Source: Phyllobacterium myrsinacearum
GTDB lineage: Bacteria > Pseudomonadota > Alphaproteobacteria > Rhizobiales > Rhizobiaceae
DNA: 64,000 nucleotides
Reading direction: 5' to 3'
Assembly: GCF_002980555.1 (NCBI RefSeq)
Contig: NZ_PVBT01000003.1
Span: 186,001-250,000 of the forward strand
Shown here piece by piece: positions 19,569 through 29,903 of the stretch (its first letter is position 1; each line of letters opens with the position of its first letter). Made by a program: the position numbers and the translations under genes. Under the pieces are notes generated by a model. That model was not told the DNA's origin. It ran no database searches and saw only the letters and a list, made by a program, of their open reading frames with translations.

Positions 19569-20414
19569 TCAGGCGGCCGATTGCTGCTGCTTGGCCCGGG
19601 CGACGATCTGCGTCGGATTGACGAAACGCAGCGCGATGAGCAGCCAGACCAGCGTCGTCACCATATAGACGACCGCCATGGCATCGATGGACTGCACGGC
19701 GCGCACCCCGGATGCGAAGACCGAGTAGTACAGCGCGACCACCAGCGTCTGGCTGGTCGGGCCCGCCGTGAGGAAGGTCAGCTCGAACATCGCCACGGTG
19801 CGCACGAGAACCAGCAGGAGCGAGGCGAGAATGCCCGGCAGCAGCATCGGCATGAGCACGTGCAGGAACAGACGGAACGTGCCGGCGCCGAAGACACGCG
19901 CGGCGGCCTCCACCTTGGGATCGATCTGCTCGATGAACGGAATCATCACCAGGATGACGAAGGGAACCGTCGGCACCAGATTGGCGAGAACCACGCCCCA
20001 GAACGTACCGCCAACCCCCGCCTGGTAGAGAACCGTTGCCAGCGGAATGCCAAAGGTGATCGGCGGCACCAGCAGCGGCAGGAGGAACAGAAGCATGATG
20101 AGTTTCTTGCCGGGAAAATCGCGCCGCGCCAGCGCATAGGCCGCCGTGACGCCGAGCAGGCCGGACAGGGCAACCACCGTGAAGACGATCTGGAACGTGA
20201 CGATCAGGACATCGCTGAGCTGGAATTCCGCCCAGGCGGTAAAATACCATTTCGTCGTCCAGCCCGCCGGCAGCCATGTGCCGAGCCAGCGGGTTCCGAA
20301 GGAGGAGATGATCACGGTTGCGATCATCGCCAGGAGGTTGACGATGAAGAAGCCGACCACCACCCAGACGGCGGTGATCCAGAGTTTTGCGCCAATGGTT
20401 GTATCGCGGATCAT
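19569..20414 (-). CDS. ABC importer permease (PotC-like)
   Basis: Inner-membrane permease of 281 residues with about six hydrophobic segments and a binding-protein-dependent transport EAA-type loop near the middle (EAAARVFGAGTFRLFLHV). It is the last gene of a four-gene operon (binding protein, ATPase, permease, permease) starting at 23638, 2 bp behind the preceding permease. Paralogy and order match the spermidine/putrescine-iron(III) class of importers. The location in a uronate locus suggests a sugar-acid or oligouronide substrate; this is inference. Confidence 0.9.
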   Translation of the reverse strand: MIRDTTIGAKLWITAVWVVVGFFIVNLLAMIATVIISSFGTRWLGTWLPAGWTTKWYFTAWAEFQLSDVLIVTFQIVFTVVALSGLLGVTAAYALARRDFPGKKLIMLLFLLPLLVPPITFGIPLATVLYQAGVGGTFWGVVLANLVPTVPFVILVMIPFIEQIDPKVEAAARVFGAGTFRLFLHVLMPMLLPGILASLLLVLVRTVAMFELTFLTAGPTSQTLVVALYYSVFASGVRAVQSIDAMAVVYMVTTLVWLLIALRFVNPTQIVARAKQQQSAA

Positions 20415-20416
20415 GG

Positions 20417-21319
20417 TCAGCCCTTTCCGCCGGCGGTCGAGCCGCGATAGAAGAGATTGCGAATGGCGAGGATCGCCACGACGATGGCCAGCTGTACCGC
20501 CGCCATGATCATGGCGATGGCCGATGCCATGGAATAATCATACTGCTCGAAGGCCGCCTGATAGGCAGCGATGGAGATAACGCGCGTCGGCCCCGCCGGA
20601 GCGCCGAGCAGCACCGCCGAGGGGAACACCGCGAAGGCCTGCACGAAGGACAGGCAGAAGGCGATCGCCAATCCGGGTATGAGCAACGGCAGCAGGACAA
20701 AACGGAAGCGCTGCCAGCTCTTTGCGCCGTGCGTCGCCGCCGCCTGTTCCAGCGCCGGATCGATGCCGGTGACATAGGACAGGGTCAACAGGAAGGTGAA
20801 GGGAAAGCCGGTGATGATCAGCGAGGAAAACACACCCCAGTAATTGTTGGTGAGCTTCAAGGGCCGGTCGATCATTCCCAGCAGCATCAGCGTCCGGCTG
20901 AACCAGCCCTGCGGCCCCAGATAGTTGAGAAGCCCTTCGGCGACAAGCACGGTGCCAAGCGTCACCGGAAGCACCAGAATGGTTGTCAGCAGCCGCTGAC
21001 GGGTCATCAGGCGCACGCGGAAGGCGATGGGCAGCGCCAGGGCGATGCTGATGACCGTCACGGGAACCGCAAGCCAGAGCGTGGTCAGGATCGTGTCGTA
21101 GAGGAAGGGATCGGAGAAGAACTTCTGGTAGTTGGCAAAGATTCCGCCTTCCTTCGGCGTGAAGGACAGGATCAGCCCGTAAATGAAGGGATAGACAAAC
21201 ACGGCCAGCAGGAACAGCACCGCCGGGAGAACAAGGATCGTCACGCCGTCGATGCCGCGCAGGGCGAGACGCTGGCGCAGCGACAACCGGTCATAGACTG
21301 GGGGAGAGGAGACAGCCAT
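20417..21319 (-). CDS. ABC importer permease (PotB-like)
   Basis: Partner permease of about 300 residues with an N-terminal membrane helix (ILVLPAVLFLLAVFVYPF) and a longer periplasmic loop, then five further helices. The EAA-like loop contains EQAAATHGAKSWQRFRFV. ATG 21319 is chosen because GAGG lies 6 nt ahead; a GTG at 21331 would overlap the ATPase stop as GTGA but lacks a binding site. It would form the heteromeric channel with the downstream permease. Confidence 0.9.
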   Translation of the reverse strand: MAVSSPPVYDRLSLRQRLALRGIDGVTILVLPAVLFLLAVFVYPFIYGLILSFTPKEGGIFANYQKFFSDPFLYDTILTTLWLAVPVTVISIALALPIAFRVRLMTRQRLLTTILVLPVTLGTVLVAEGLLNYLGPQGWFSRTLMLLGMIDRPLKLTNNYWGVFSSLIITGFPFTFLLTLSYVTGIDPALEQAAATHGAKSWQRFRFVLLPLLIPGLAIAFCLSFVQAFAVFPSAVLLGAPAGPTRVISIAAYQAAFEQYDYSMASAIAMIMAAVQLAIVVAILAIRNLFYRGSTAGGKG

Positions 21320-21327
21320 GCCGGGCC

Positions 21328-22395
<1,068 letters not shown>

Positions 22396-22456
22396 GGGAT
22401 ACCTCATAATTGCGCGCCATCCGGGTTGCCCCGGATGGCGCTATTGCATGCATCGA

Positions 22457-23638
22457 TCAGGATTTCTTGCCGGCGACTTCTTCGTCCCAGCGGCGGAAGG
22501 CGACAACCATGGCGGCCGGATCGAGCGGAACCTCGATCGGGTTGTTGGCGATCCAGTCGGCATATTCCTTGCGGCCGAATTCGGCCAGAGCATCCTGGCT
22601 TTCCTTCGGCGCCATGGAGAGCGGCACATCCTTTACCGCGGGGCCGGGATAGAAATAGCCCTGATCATAGGTATAGGCCTGCTGTTCCGGCGTGAGCAGG
22701 AAGCTCATGAGGTCGAGCAGCACGGCGAGTTTTTCCTCGGCAATGCCCTTCGGCACGCACATGTAATGCGCATCGGCAACCCAATGGAAACCCTTCAGCG
22801 GCGCGACGGCGGCTTCCTTCGACACCACGCCGAGCACCCGCGGATTGATGTCCCAGCCGGTGGTGGAGACGGTCATGTCGCGTGTGCCTTCGCCGAGTTC
22901 CTTCATCAGCGCGCCGGTGCCGGTCGGGTAATACTCGATATATTTGTGCAGTTCCTTCAGATACGCCCAGGTCTTGTCCCAGCCCTTGACTGGATCGTGC
23001 GGATCGCTGTCGCCAAGCAGATAAGGCAGCCCCATGAGGAAGGTCCGTCCCGGACCGGAATTGGCCGGGCGGGCATAGAGGAACTTGTTGGGATTTTCCT
23101 TGGCCCAGGCCAGAAGCTCCTCGACGGTCGTTGGAACCTTCTTCACCCGGTCCGGCATATATTCAAGCAGCGGCCCGGAGGGATAATAGGTCACGACAAC
23201 GCCGTGATCCTTGCCCAGCGCCAGCATCCGGTGCGCCGGCTCCTGGTAGATGGCTTTCAGATCGGGCAGCGACGCGGAATGGTCCGGCAGCAGCTTGACC
23301 CACAGGTCCTGCTCCAGGCCCGCGGACAGGGCATCGGTTCCGGTCAGGACCAGGTCGATATCAAGCCGGTTGGCCGCCTGCTGCGCCTTCAGCTTCCCCG
23401 GAAGTTCCGGCGCAGGCGCCTTGGTGAAGGTGATCTTGGAAACGAGGTTGGGCTTGGCAGCCGCATAGTTCTCAATGGCCTTCTGCGTCAAGGCGAGATT
23501 GCCCGCGACATCGGCGACATTGAGCGTAATGGGGGATGTCGGCAATGCCAGCTTCCCCTGTGCAAAGAGACGTGTTGCCGGTAGCGTTGCCAGAGCGGCC
23601 AAGCCGCCAATGGCTTGCCTGCGCGTGATGCGGATCAT
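22457..23638 (-). CDS. ABC importer periplasmic solute-binding protein
   Basis: Extracellular solute-binding protein family 1, 393 residues, first gene of the importer operon. The N-terminus MIRITRRQAIGGLAALATL is a twin-arginine-type leader with cleavage near LFA-Q, so the protein may be exported folded. Later segments such as PRVLGVVSKEAAVAPLKGF and LLDLMSFLLTPEQQAYTYD fit the PotD-like fold. GGGAGGAAG precedes the ATG. A promoter with the repeated operator lies 70-100 bp upstream. The ligand is inferred to be a uronate or related acid sugar; polyamine binding is not excluded. Confidence 0.87.
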   Translation of the reverse strand: MIRITRRQAIGGLAALATLPATRLFAQGKLALPTSPITLNVADVAGNLALTQKAIENYAAAKPNLVSKITFTKAPAPELPGKLKAQQAANRLDIDLVLTGTDALSAGLEQDLWVKLLPDHSASLPDLKAIYQEPAHRMLALGKDHGVVVTYYPSGPLLEYMPDRVKKVPTTVEELLAWAKENPNKFLYARPANSGPGRTFLMGLPYLLGDSDPHDPVKGWDKTWAYLKELHKYIEYYPTGTGALMKELGEGTRDMTVSTTGWDINPRVLGVVSKEAAVAPLKGFHWVADAHYMCVPKGIAEEKLAVLLDLMSFLLTPEQQAYTYDQGYFYPGPAVKDVPLSMAPKESQDALAEFGRKEYADWIANNPIEVPLDPAAMVVAFRRWDEEVAGKKS

Positions 23639-23706
23639 TGTCTTCCTCCCAATTATTCCCGGTTTAGCGATCGGCGGCCATCCTTGGGCCGCTCATTTTT
23701 ACTACT

Positions 23707-23739
23707 TGATATATTAATCTATCAGTTTCAGATAGCAAG
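23707..23739 (-). promoter_or_regulatory. Promoter and candidate uronate operator, copy 2, of the ABC importer operon
   Basis: Read on the minus strand: -35 TTGCTA (23738-23733), 16-bp spacer, -10 TAATAT (23716-23711). The -10 lies inside an 18-bp near-palindrome at 23707-23724, TGATAtATTAATcTATCA on the plus strand, in which 8 of 9 pairs are symmetric. This is the best-formed of the three copies. Confidence 0.6.
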
Positions 23740-23754
23740 CGCTTTCGCCCCACT

Positions 23755-25236
23755 TCAAAACCCGGCCACCGTCCGGGCCGCGCCTTCACCCATCAATTTT
23801 GCCAAAGCCTTGCCAACGGTATCGCGAAACGCAGCGCTTTCCGGCAGATCGCTGCCGAAAATCTGCTCCATGCCGAGATAGGCCTGCAAAAGAGCCGGTG
23901 CCGATGTCTTGCCGGCGGTGCGGGCCTTGAATTCACCGGCCAGCGGATCGCGCACATCGATCGGATTGCCCTGCTCGTCGGTACCCGTCGCATAGCGCAT
24001 CCAGCCGGCGACACCCAGCGCCAACCGGTCAAAGGGCGCATTCTCCTTGAGCCGCACACGGATGGTGTTGAGCAGGCGCTGCGGCAGTTTCTGCGACCCG
24101 TCCATGGCGATCTGCCATGTCCGGTGCCGCAAGGCCGGATTGCGGAAGCGCTCGCGCAGTTGCCTTTTGTAGGCGTCAAGATCGAAGCCGGGCAGCCCCG
24201 GCAGGGCCGGAGTGATCTCCTCGTCCATCATCTGCTCGATCAGCGCGGCAAAACCTTCTCCCGCCATCGCGTCGGACACGGTTTCATGACCAGCGAGATA
24301 ACCGAGATAGGCCAGCGTCGAATGGCTGCCATTGAGCAGGCGCAGCTTCATCAGCTCGAACGCGTCGACATCGGCAACGAAGGTGACACCGGCCTTTTCC
24401 CAGGCCGGGCGCCCGAATGGAAAATGGTCCTCCACCACCCATTGGCTGAACGGTTCCGTCATGATCGGCCAGCGGTCGGCAAGCCCGGTATCCCGGGCGA
24501 CAGCGTCGCGGTCCGCATCGGTTGTGGCGGGCACGATCCGGTCGACCATCGTCGAGGGAAAGGCGACGTTCTCCCGGATGAACGCAGAGAGTTCCGCATC
24601 CCGCAAGGCGGCGAAGCGCGTGACCACTCGCTTCAGGGTCTGCCCGTTGGCCGGAAGGTTGTCGCAGGACAGAAGCGTGAACGGCGCGGTGCCATTGGCG
24701 TGCCGCCGGGCCAATGCCTCGACGATGAAGCCGATGGCCGAGCGCGGTGCCGCGGGATGGGCCAAGTCATGGACAATATCCGGATGATTTTCATCGAGCG
24801 AGGCGGAAGCAGGGGAATAGCAATAGCCCTTTTCCGTGATTGTCAGCGAAACGATCCGGACAGCCGGAGCCGTCATGGCATCCAGCAGGGCCTGCGGGTC
24901 TTCCGGCGCGACCAGCACCTCGCCGATACTGCCGATGACCCGATAGCTGCTGCCACCGGCATCGCGCACGGCCACCGTATAGAGCCCGCCCTGCGGCTGC
25001 AGCGCGTCACGCGTATCGGCGCTGCGCAGCGATGCACCCAGAATGCCCCACCTGGTATCCCCCGATGCCAGCACGCTGTCCGTATAGACCGCCTGGTGGG
25101 CGCGGTGAAAGGCACCGATGCCCAAATGCACGATGCCGGTCTCAACCGCACCGCGGTCATAGGCCGGCGTGGCAACACCGGCGGCAAGACGCGGCAGGCT
25201 GGCGGGGGAAAGATAGGTCTGGTCGGCGTGCGCCAT
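23755..25236 (-). CDS. uxuB: Mannitol dehydrogenase-family oxidoreductase, probable fructuronate reductase
   Basis: Polyol-specific long-chain dehydrogenase of 493 residues, probably reducing D-fructuronate to D-mannonate with NADH. The N-terminal nucleotide-binding segment GIVHLGIGAFHRAHQ is at about 34-48; the family's catalytic motif KLRLLNGSHS (Lys, Asn, His) is near 296. It follows uxaC after 23 bp and precedes uxuA functionally. No separate tagaturonate reductase (UxaB) is in the window, so this enzyme might reduce both keto-uronates. The frame extends to a TTG at 25263, but ATG 25236 gives the usual family N-terminus. Confidence 0.85.
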   Translation of the reverse strand: MAHADQTYLSPASLPRLAAGVATPAYDRGAVETGIVHLGIGAFHRAHQAVYTDSVLASGDTRWGILGASLRSADTRDALQPQGGLYTVAVRDAGGSSYRVIGSIGEVLVAPEDPQALLDAMTAPAVRIVSLTITEKGYCYSPASASLDENHPDIVHDLAHPAAPRSAIGFIVEALARRHANGTAPFTLLSCDNLPANGQTLKRVVTRFAALRDAELSAFIRENVAFPSTMVDRIVPATTDADRDAVARDTGLADRWPIMTEPFSQWVVEDHFPFGRPAWEKAGVTFVADVDAFELMKLRLLNGSHSTLAYLGYLAGHETVSDAMAGEGFAALIEQMMDEEITPALPGLPGFDLDAYKRQLRERFRNPALRHRTWQIAMDGSQKLPQRLLNTIRVRLKENAPFDRLALGVAGWMRYATGTDEQGNPIDVRDPLAGEFKARTAGKTSAPALLQAYLGMEQIFGSDLPESAAFRDTVGKALAKLMGEGAARTVAGF

Positions 25237-25259
25237 CGGGCAATCTCGTCTGTTCTGTT

Positions 25260-26660
25260 TCAAAGACGGTAGGCTTGTTTGGCCAGCCGGTAGCTCAAAT
25301 CGTGGGCAATCGTGTGCGCCTCATCCTCGTCCAGCCGGTGGTCGGCGACAAGCCGCGCGAGATAAGCGCAATCCACCCGGCGGGCCATGTCATGGCGGGC
25401 GGGGATGGAAAGATAGGCCCGCGTGTCATCGTTGAACCCGACGGTGTTGTAGAAACCGGCTGTCTCGGTGGTCAGTTCGCGGAACCGGCGCATGCCTTCC
25501 GGACTGTCGTGGAACCACCAGGCCGGTCCAAGCCGCAGGGCGGGATAGTGTCCGGCGAGCGGTGCCAGCTCGCGGCTGTAGCTGGTCTCATCCAGCGTGA
25601 AGAGAATGAGGGTCAGGTGCGGATTGTTGCCGAAAGCATCGAGCAGCGGCTTCAGCTCTTCGACATAACCGGTCGAGCGCGGAATATCCGCCCCCTTGTC
25701 AGGACCGAAACCAGCGAAAACGGTCGCGTTGTGGTTGCGGAAGGAGCCCGGATGCAGCTGCATGACCAGCCCGTCGTCAATGCTCATGCGCGCCATTTCG
25801 GTCAGCATCTGCGCGCGGAAAAGATCGGCATCGGCATAGGAAACATCGGGCCGCAGAACCCGCTCGAACAGCGCCGCGGCATCGGTGACGGACAGGTTGG
25901 CCGTGCGTGCGCTGGGATGGCCGTGATCGCTTGAGGTGGCGCCCCGTGCCTTGAAATAGGCGCGCCGGTTGCGGTGCGCCTCAAGATAGCCCTTGTAGTT
26001 CAGCGATGTTCCGGCAAGGGCAATGAGCCTTTCCACATTGGCGCGGAAATCCGCCCGCGATGCGTCAATCACCGCATCGGGCCGGTAGGCGGGAATGACG
26101 CGCCCGTCCCAGCCTGACTTTCGGATGATATCGTGCGCCGCAAGGTCATCCGTCGCCGCATCGGTCGTCGAGATCACTTCGATGCCGAACTGCTTGTAGA
26201 GCGCACGCGGGCGCATTGCAGGCTCGTCGAGCTTGCCGGCAATACGATCATAGATCTCGTCGGCATTGCTTTCGTTCAACCGCTCGGTGATGCCGAACAC
26301 CGTTTCCATGGCGTGCTCGAACCACAGGCGCGATGGCGTGCCGCGAAACAGATACCAATGTTTGGCAAACAGCCGCCAGATCGTGCGCCCGTCGGTTTCG
26401 ACAGGCCCGCCATCGTGGCGCGGCACGCCCAGATCCTCGAGCTTGACGCCTTGAGAATACAGCATGCGGAAAATATAATGATCGGGCTTGACGAAGAGGC
26501 TGGCCGGATCGGGAAAGGCCTCGTCATGCGCGTACCACAGCGGGTCCGTATGACCATGCGGCGAGATGATGGGCAGGCGCTCGACTTCGCAAAAGAGCCG
26601 CCGCGCGATGGAGCGCGCATCGGCTTCGATGGGGAAAAGTCGATCTGGGTGGAGAGGCAT
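25260..26660 (-). CDS. uxaC: Glucuronate isomerase (uronate isomerase)
   Basis: Isomerises D-glucuronate to D-fructuronate and D-galacturonate to D-tagaturonate, the first step of hexuronate catabolism. An amidohydrolase-like fold is signalled by the metal-binding ISPHGHTDP near residue 33. Further family blocks include WRLFAKHWYLFRGTPSRLW, HPGSFRNHN and GFNDDTRAY. Length is 466 residues, as in E. coli UxaC. AAGGACC precedes the ATG. It heads a minus-strand unit with uxuB and is divergent from the GntR gene. Confidence 0.96.
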   Translation of the reverse strand: MPLHPDRLFPIEADARSIARRLFCEVERLPIISPHGHTDPLWYAHDEAFPDPASLFVKPDHYIFRMLYSQGVKLEDLGVPRHDGGPVETDGRTIWRLFAKHWYLFRGTPSRLWFEHAMETVFGITERLNESNADEIYDRIAGKLDEPAMRPRALYKQFGIEVISTTDAATDDLAAHDIIRKSGWDGRVIPAYRPDAVIDASRADFRANVERLIALAGTSLNYKGYLEAHRNRRAYFKARGATSSDHGHPSARTANLSVTDAAALFERVLRPDVSYADADLFRAQMLTEMARMSIDDGLVMQLHPGSFRNHNATVFAGFGPDKGADIPRSTGYVEELKPLLDAFGNNPHLTLILFTLDETSYSRELAPLAGHYPALRLGPAWWFHDSPEGMRRFRELTTETAGFYNTVGFNDDTRAYLSIPARHDMARRVDCAYLARLVADHRLDEDEAHTIAHDLSYRLAKQAYRL

Positions 26661-26960
26661 GATCGGTCCTTGCTGTCATCTTCGGCACCGGCCGATACAC
26701 CATGGGTGGGTGGAACGGAGCCGCAGCCGTAAAATTGCCCCTGTCGAGGCGCCTTTTCGCATCGCCAGCCGCCACGGGTGTCTTGTGAATATTCGGCTTT
26801 TGCGATCTTGGCGAAGAGTAAATAATAATATATTAGTATGTCAACTGGATCGATGTGCCCTGAAATCGTTTCCCACGCGGCTTTGGCACTATGATTTCGC
26901 GCGGAATTCTACCATGCATGACGGTGGATTCATCTGCGACACAGGAAATGGAGCGCTGGA
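26661..26960. other. Divergent control region between uxaC and the GntR gene
   Basis: 300 bp without a gene. The middle (about 26818-26847) is strikingly A/T-rich and contains operator copy 3. On the minus strand TTGACA (26846-26841) faces uxaC with a partial -10 TTTACT after 16 bp. On the plus strand TTGGCG (26808-26813) with TATTAG 17 bp on faces the regulator. Confidence 0.45.
26826..26843. promoter_or_regulatory. Candidate uronate operator, copy 3
   Basis: On the minus strand TGACATACTAATATATTA matches copy 2 (read on the minus strand) at 14 of 18 positions. It is centred in the uxaC/GntR divergent region, so one site could govern both directions, including autoregulation of the GntR gene. 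Confidence 0.55.
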
Positions 26961-27737
26961 ATGGCAGCACAGAACCGGGGAGAAAAAAGTTTGGCCGTGG
27001 CGACACCGGCTGAACCCATCGCCTCAGCACGAGACAATGCGGCGCGTTTCGCCAAATCCGGCACACGCGGCGCCCCGGCCGGACGCATGACGACGGCCAC
27101 GGCGATCTACCGCGAATTGCATGCCGCCATTGTCTCCATGCAGATGACCCCCGGCACCGCCCTCAATGAAAAAGTCCTGACGGAACGCTTCGGCGTCAGC
27201 CGCACCCCGGTTCGCGAAGCGCTGATCCGGCTGGTGGAAGACGGGCTGGTCGATGTCTTTCCGCAGTCAGGCACCTTTGTTGCCCGCATCCCGGTTGCGC
27301 TGATCCCCGAGGCCGTGGTCATCCGGCAGGCACTGGAAGGCGCCACCGTCGAGCGGGCGGCGGCCGTTGCCACCGCCAAGGACGTGGAATGGCTGGACGA
27401 GATTCTGGCGCGCCAGCAGTTTTTCGCCGACCGGCAGAACATGAGTGCCTTCCACGAAGCCGACGAGGCCTTTCACGAGGCGATTGCCGGTATCGCAGGC
27501 CATCCCGGCATCTGGCACTATCTGAAGCCGGTGAAAGTACAGATCGACCGCGCCCGCCGCATGACATTGCCGGCGCTCGGCCGCATGGAGAACGTGCTTG
27601 CCGAGCACAGGGTCATCCGCAATGCCATCGAAATTCATGACGTACCGGCCGCCTGCGCGGCGATGAAGCAGCATCTGAATGCCGTCATTCCCGATATTGA
27701 TGAACTGAGAAAAAGCCACCCGGGCTCATTTGTCTGA
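26961..27737 (+). CDS. GntR-family (FadR subfamily) transcriptional regulator of uronate genes
   Basis: 258-residue one-component regulator. After an unusually long polar lead of about 42 residues comes a winged helix-turn-helix (about 45-110; LTERFGVSRTPVREALIRL) and an all-helical FCD ligand domain (about 115-245) with metal-binding type histidines (FHEADEAFHEAI, EHRVIRNAI). GGAG lies 7 nt ahead of ATG 26961. It is divergent from uxaC and 33 bp ahead of uxuA on the same strand. ExuR/UxuR-type regulators of this family sense uronates or fructuronate, so it is the probable repressor acting at the three repeated operators. Confidence 0.9.
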   Translation: MAAQNRGEKSLAVATPAEPIASARDNAARFAKSGTRGAPAGRMTTATAIYRELHAAIVSMQMTPGTALNEKVLTERFGVSRTPVREALIRLVEDGLVDVFPQSGTFVARIPVALIPEAVVIRQALEGATVERAAAVATAKDVEWLDEILARQQFFADRQNMSAFHEADEAFHEAIAGIAGHPGIWHYLKPVKVQIDRARRMTLPALGRMENVLAEHRVIRNAIEIHDVPAACAAMKQHLNAVIPDIDELRKSHPGSFV

Positions 27738-27770
27738 ACCCGGCGATTACACGAAATGACGGAGGACTGA

Positions 27771-28961
27771 ATGCGTCAGGCATGGAGATGGTTTGGGCCC
27801 AAAGCCGGTGTCACGCTGGACAATGTGCGCCAGGCCGGAGCAACCGATATCGTATCGGCGCTGCACGAGGTACCGATCGGCCAGGCCTGGACCGAAAAAG
27901 AAGTGCATGAACGCAAATCGCTCATCGAAACCACCCCCGCCGGGCGTGTTCCCCTGACCTGGTCGGTGGTCGAAAGCATCCCGATCCCCGATGCGGTGAA
28001 ACGCCTTGGCGGCGCGGCGAAGCACGAAATCGCCGCCTGGATCGCCAGTATGGAAGCACTGGCAGCCAACGACATCCGTGTCATCTGCTACAATTTCATG
28101 CCCGTCGTCGACTGGTGCCGCACCGACCTCGACTATGTCACGCCGACCGGTTCGACTGCGATGCGCTTCGACCACAACGCCCTTGCCGTGTTCGATCTGC
28201 ACATCCTGCAGCGCACGAATGCGCAGGCGGCCTATTCGCAGGAGGACCGCGCTATCGCCGCAGCCCTCTACGCCGCGATGAGCGGGCAGGAAATCGCCGA
28301 CCTCACCCGCAACATCGCCAGCGCATTGCCGGGCTCGACAACCGAGCCGCTGACCATCCCCGCCTTCCGCGACAAGCTCGAAGCCTATGCCGGGATCGAC
28401 GCCGGCAGACTGCGCCAGCATCTGATCGAATTCCTCGAAGCCGTCACCCCCGTCGCCGACGATCTCGGCGTCAAGCTGACACTGCACCCGGACGATCCGC
28501 CCCGTCCGCTTTTCGGCCTGCCGCGCATTGCCTCGACCGAGGCCGACTACGCCGCCCTGTTCGACGCCGTTCCGTCCCCCGCCAACGGCATGTGCTTCTG
28601 CACGGGAAGCCTTGGCGTTCGCGCCGACAATGATCTGCCGGAAATCGCCCGCCGCTTTGCCGCGCGCATCCACTTCTCGCACCTGCGCGCCACGACCCGG
28701 GAAGGCGATGGCCGCAGCTTCCATGAGGCAGCGCATCTGGAAGGCGACGTGGACATGGTCGCCGTGCTGAAGGAACTGCTGGCCGAAGACCGCAAGCGCG
28801 ACCGGTCCGGCAGCATCATCTTCCGCTCCGACCACGGCCACCGCATGCTGGACGACCTGACGAAAGAGGTCACGCCGGGTTATCCCGCCATCGGCCGCCT
28901 GCGCGGCCTCGCCGAACTGCGCGGCATCATCCATGCGCTGGATGCCAGAGCCCTCGCCTGA
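27771..28961 (+). CDS. uxuA: Mannonate dehydratase
   Basis: Dehydrates D-mannonate to 2-keto-3-deoxygluconate. The 396-residue protein has the UxuA opening WRWFGPKAGVTLDNVRQAGA and conserved blocks CYNFMPVVDWCRTDL, LTLHPDDPP, CFCTGSLGVR and FRSDHGH, which hold the metal-binding His/Cys/Asp residues. CGGAGG precedes the ATG. Probably co-transcribed with the GntR gene. The kinase and aldolase that act on KDG are not in the window. Confidence 0.96.
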   Translation: MRQAWRWFGPKAGVTLDNVRQAGATDIVSALHEVPIGQAWTEKEVHERKSLIETTPAGRVPLTWSVVESIPIPDAVKRLGGAAKHEIAAWIASMEALAANDIRVICYNFMPVVDWCRTDLDYVTPTGSTAMRFDHNALAVFDLHILQRTNAQAAYSQEDRAIAAALYAAMSGQEIADLTRNIASALPGSTTEPLTIPAFRDKLEAYAGIDAGRLRQHLIEFLEAVTPVADDLGVKLTLHPDDPPRPLFGLPRIASTEADYAALFDAVPSPANGMCFCTGSLGVRADNDLPEIARRFAARIHFSHLRATTREGDGRSFHEAAHLEGDVDMVAVLKELLAEDRKRDRSGSIIFRSDHGHRMLDDLTKEVTPGYPAIGRLRGLAELRGIIHALDARALA

Positions 28962-28989
28962 ATTCCAGCCGATCGCTGATATCCAGACA

Positions 28990-29018
28990 AACCCCGGCAG
29001 CCCTGTGCCGGGGTTTTG
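28990..29018 (+). terminator. Terminator after uxuA
   Basis: Stem AACCCCGGCA (28990-28999) with TGCCGGGGTT (29006-29015), 6-nt loop, followed by TT. Confidence 0.8.
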
Positions 29019-29390
29019 CATTTTCAATCGTTAATTCCGCTTAACACTTTTGGCCCGAAACCGGGGATTTCAGAGTCTTCGTTTAGGCTTTCGTTCAGTA
29101 TTGATCACATTACCGCCATATTTCGAAGGGAACGGCGGCAATAGTTCCATGAACAGAAGCATCTTCAATCACGTTTTGAGTCATAATAAGACAAATTTTT
29201 TGAATGACTTGGCTGATCTTGCGGAATTTGCTCACGGATATTTCTCTTTCGGGCCACCTCGAGGACACATTTACCCAAAATAGAAGGGATCACTCACTCA
29301 CGTGATGATCTACTTGCCCAGGATCATCCTTATGCGTGCGTCTTCAGTCTGGCAGTTCCTGCCGCGGGCCATTAAAGTGCGAATTTCAAT
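29019..29390. other. Gene-poor, A/T-rich intergenic stretch
   Basis: About 370 bp between the uxuA terminator and the RlpA-like gene. A 77-codon frame (29050-29283) has no initiation signal and no recognisable product; its last 44 codons from ATG 29149 are the most protein-like part. Promoter elements of the next gene should lie here. No repeat or RNA structure recognised. Confidence 0.4.
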
Positions 29391-29750
29391 ATGGTCTCCA
29401 TTGCAAGTATCCGTAAGGTACTTACTGCAACCATGCTTCTTCTGATGTTTGGTATCGTTTCGGCAAATGCCGGTTCCGCCTGTGGCGGTGCTTCCTGGTA
29501 CGCTCTTCATTCCAAGACGGCCTCCGGCGAACGCATGAACCCATCCGCTCTTACCGCCGCGCACCGCACCCTGCCTTTCGGTTCCAAGGTGAAGGTCACC
29601 AACCAGCGCAACGGCAAGTCAATCGTCGTGCGCATCAACGACCGTGGTCCGTTCATCAAGGGCCGGGTGCTCGATCTTTCCAAGGGCGCCGCAAACCGCC
29701 TCGGTTTCGTTGGCGCGGGCCATACCAATATCTGCATGGCCAAGCTCTGA
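29391..29750 (+). CDS. RlpA-like double-psi beta-barrel protein
   Basis: 119-residue exported protein consisting of a Sec signal peptide (about 1-27, cleavage near ANA-G) and one RlpA/expansin-like double-psi beta-barrel. Catalytic-type features are [23 protein letters not shown] and the [21 protein letters not shown] block with the conserved Asp. Larger RlpA proteins are septal lytic transglycosylases targeted by a SPOR domain; this one has no SPOR domain and no lipobox, so it is a minimal periplasmic version. Activity is possible but not assured. Confidence 0.85.
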   Translation: MVSIASIRKVLTATMLLLMFGIVSANAGSACGGASWYALHSKTASGERMNPSALTAAHRTLPFGSKVKVTNQRNGKSIVVRINDRGPFIKGRVLDLSKGAANRLGFVGAGHTNICMAKL

Positions 29751-29903
29751 TATGTCTTCCTGCATCCCCGCCGGAAGGCAGGGGTGCAGTCTCTCCACGA
29801 TATCTTGCCCTCTACAATATCTTGACCGCGGTGCAGGATTGACCTTGACCATTGAACGTGACATCGCCATGTCAGCACTCCTAATCCTGTCGGGGGACGT
29901 TCC

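Noticed and set aside
29050-29283. 77-codon frame in the uxuA-rlpA gap
   Set aside because: No start signal, A/T-rich non-coding-like composition and no recognisable product. The 44-codon part from ATG 29149 cannot be fully excluded.
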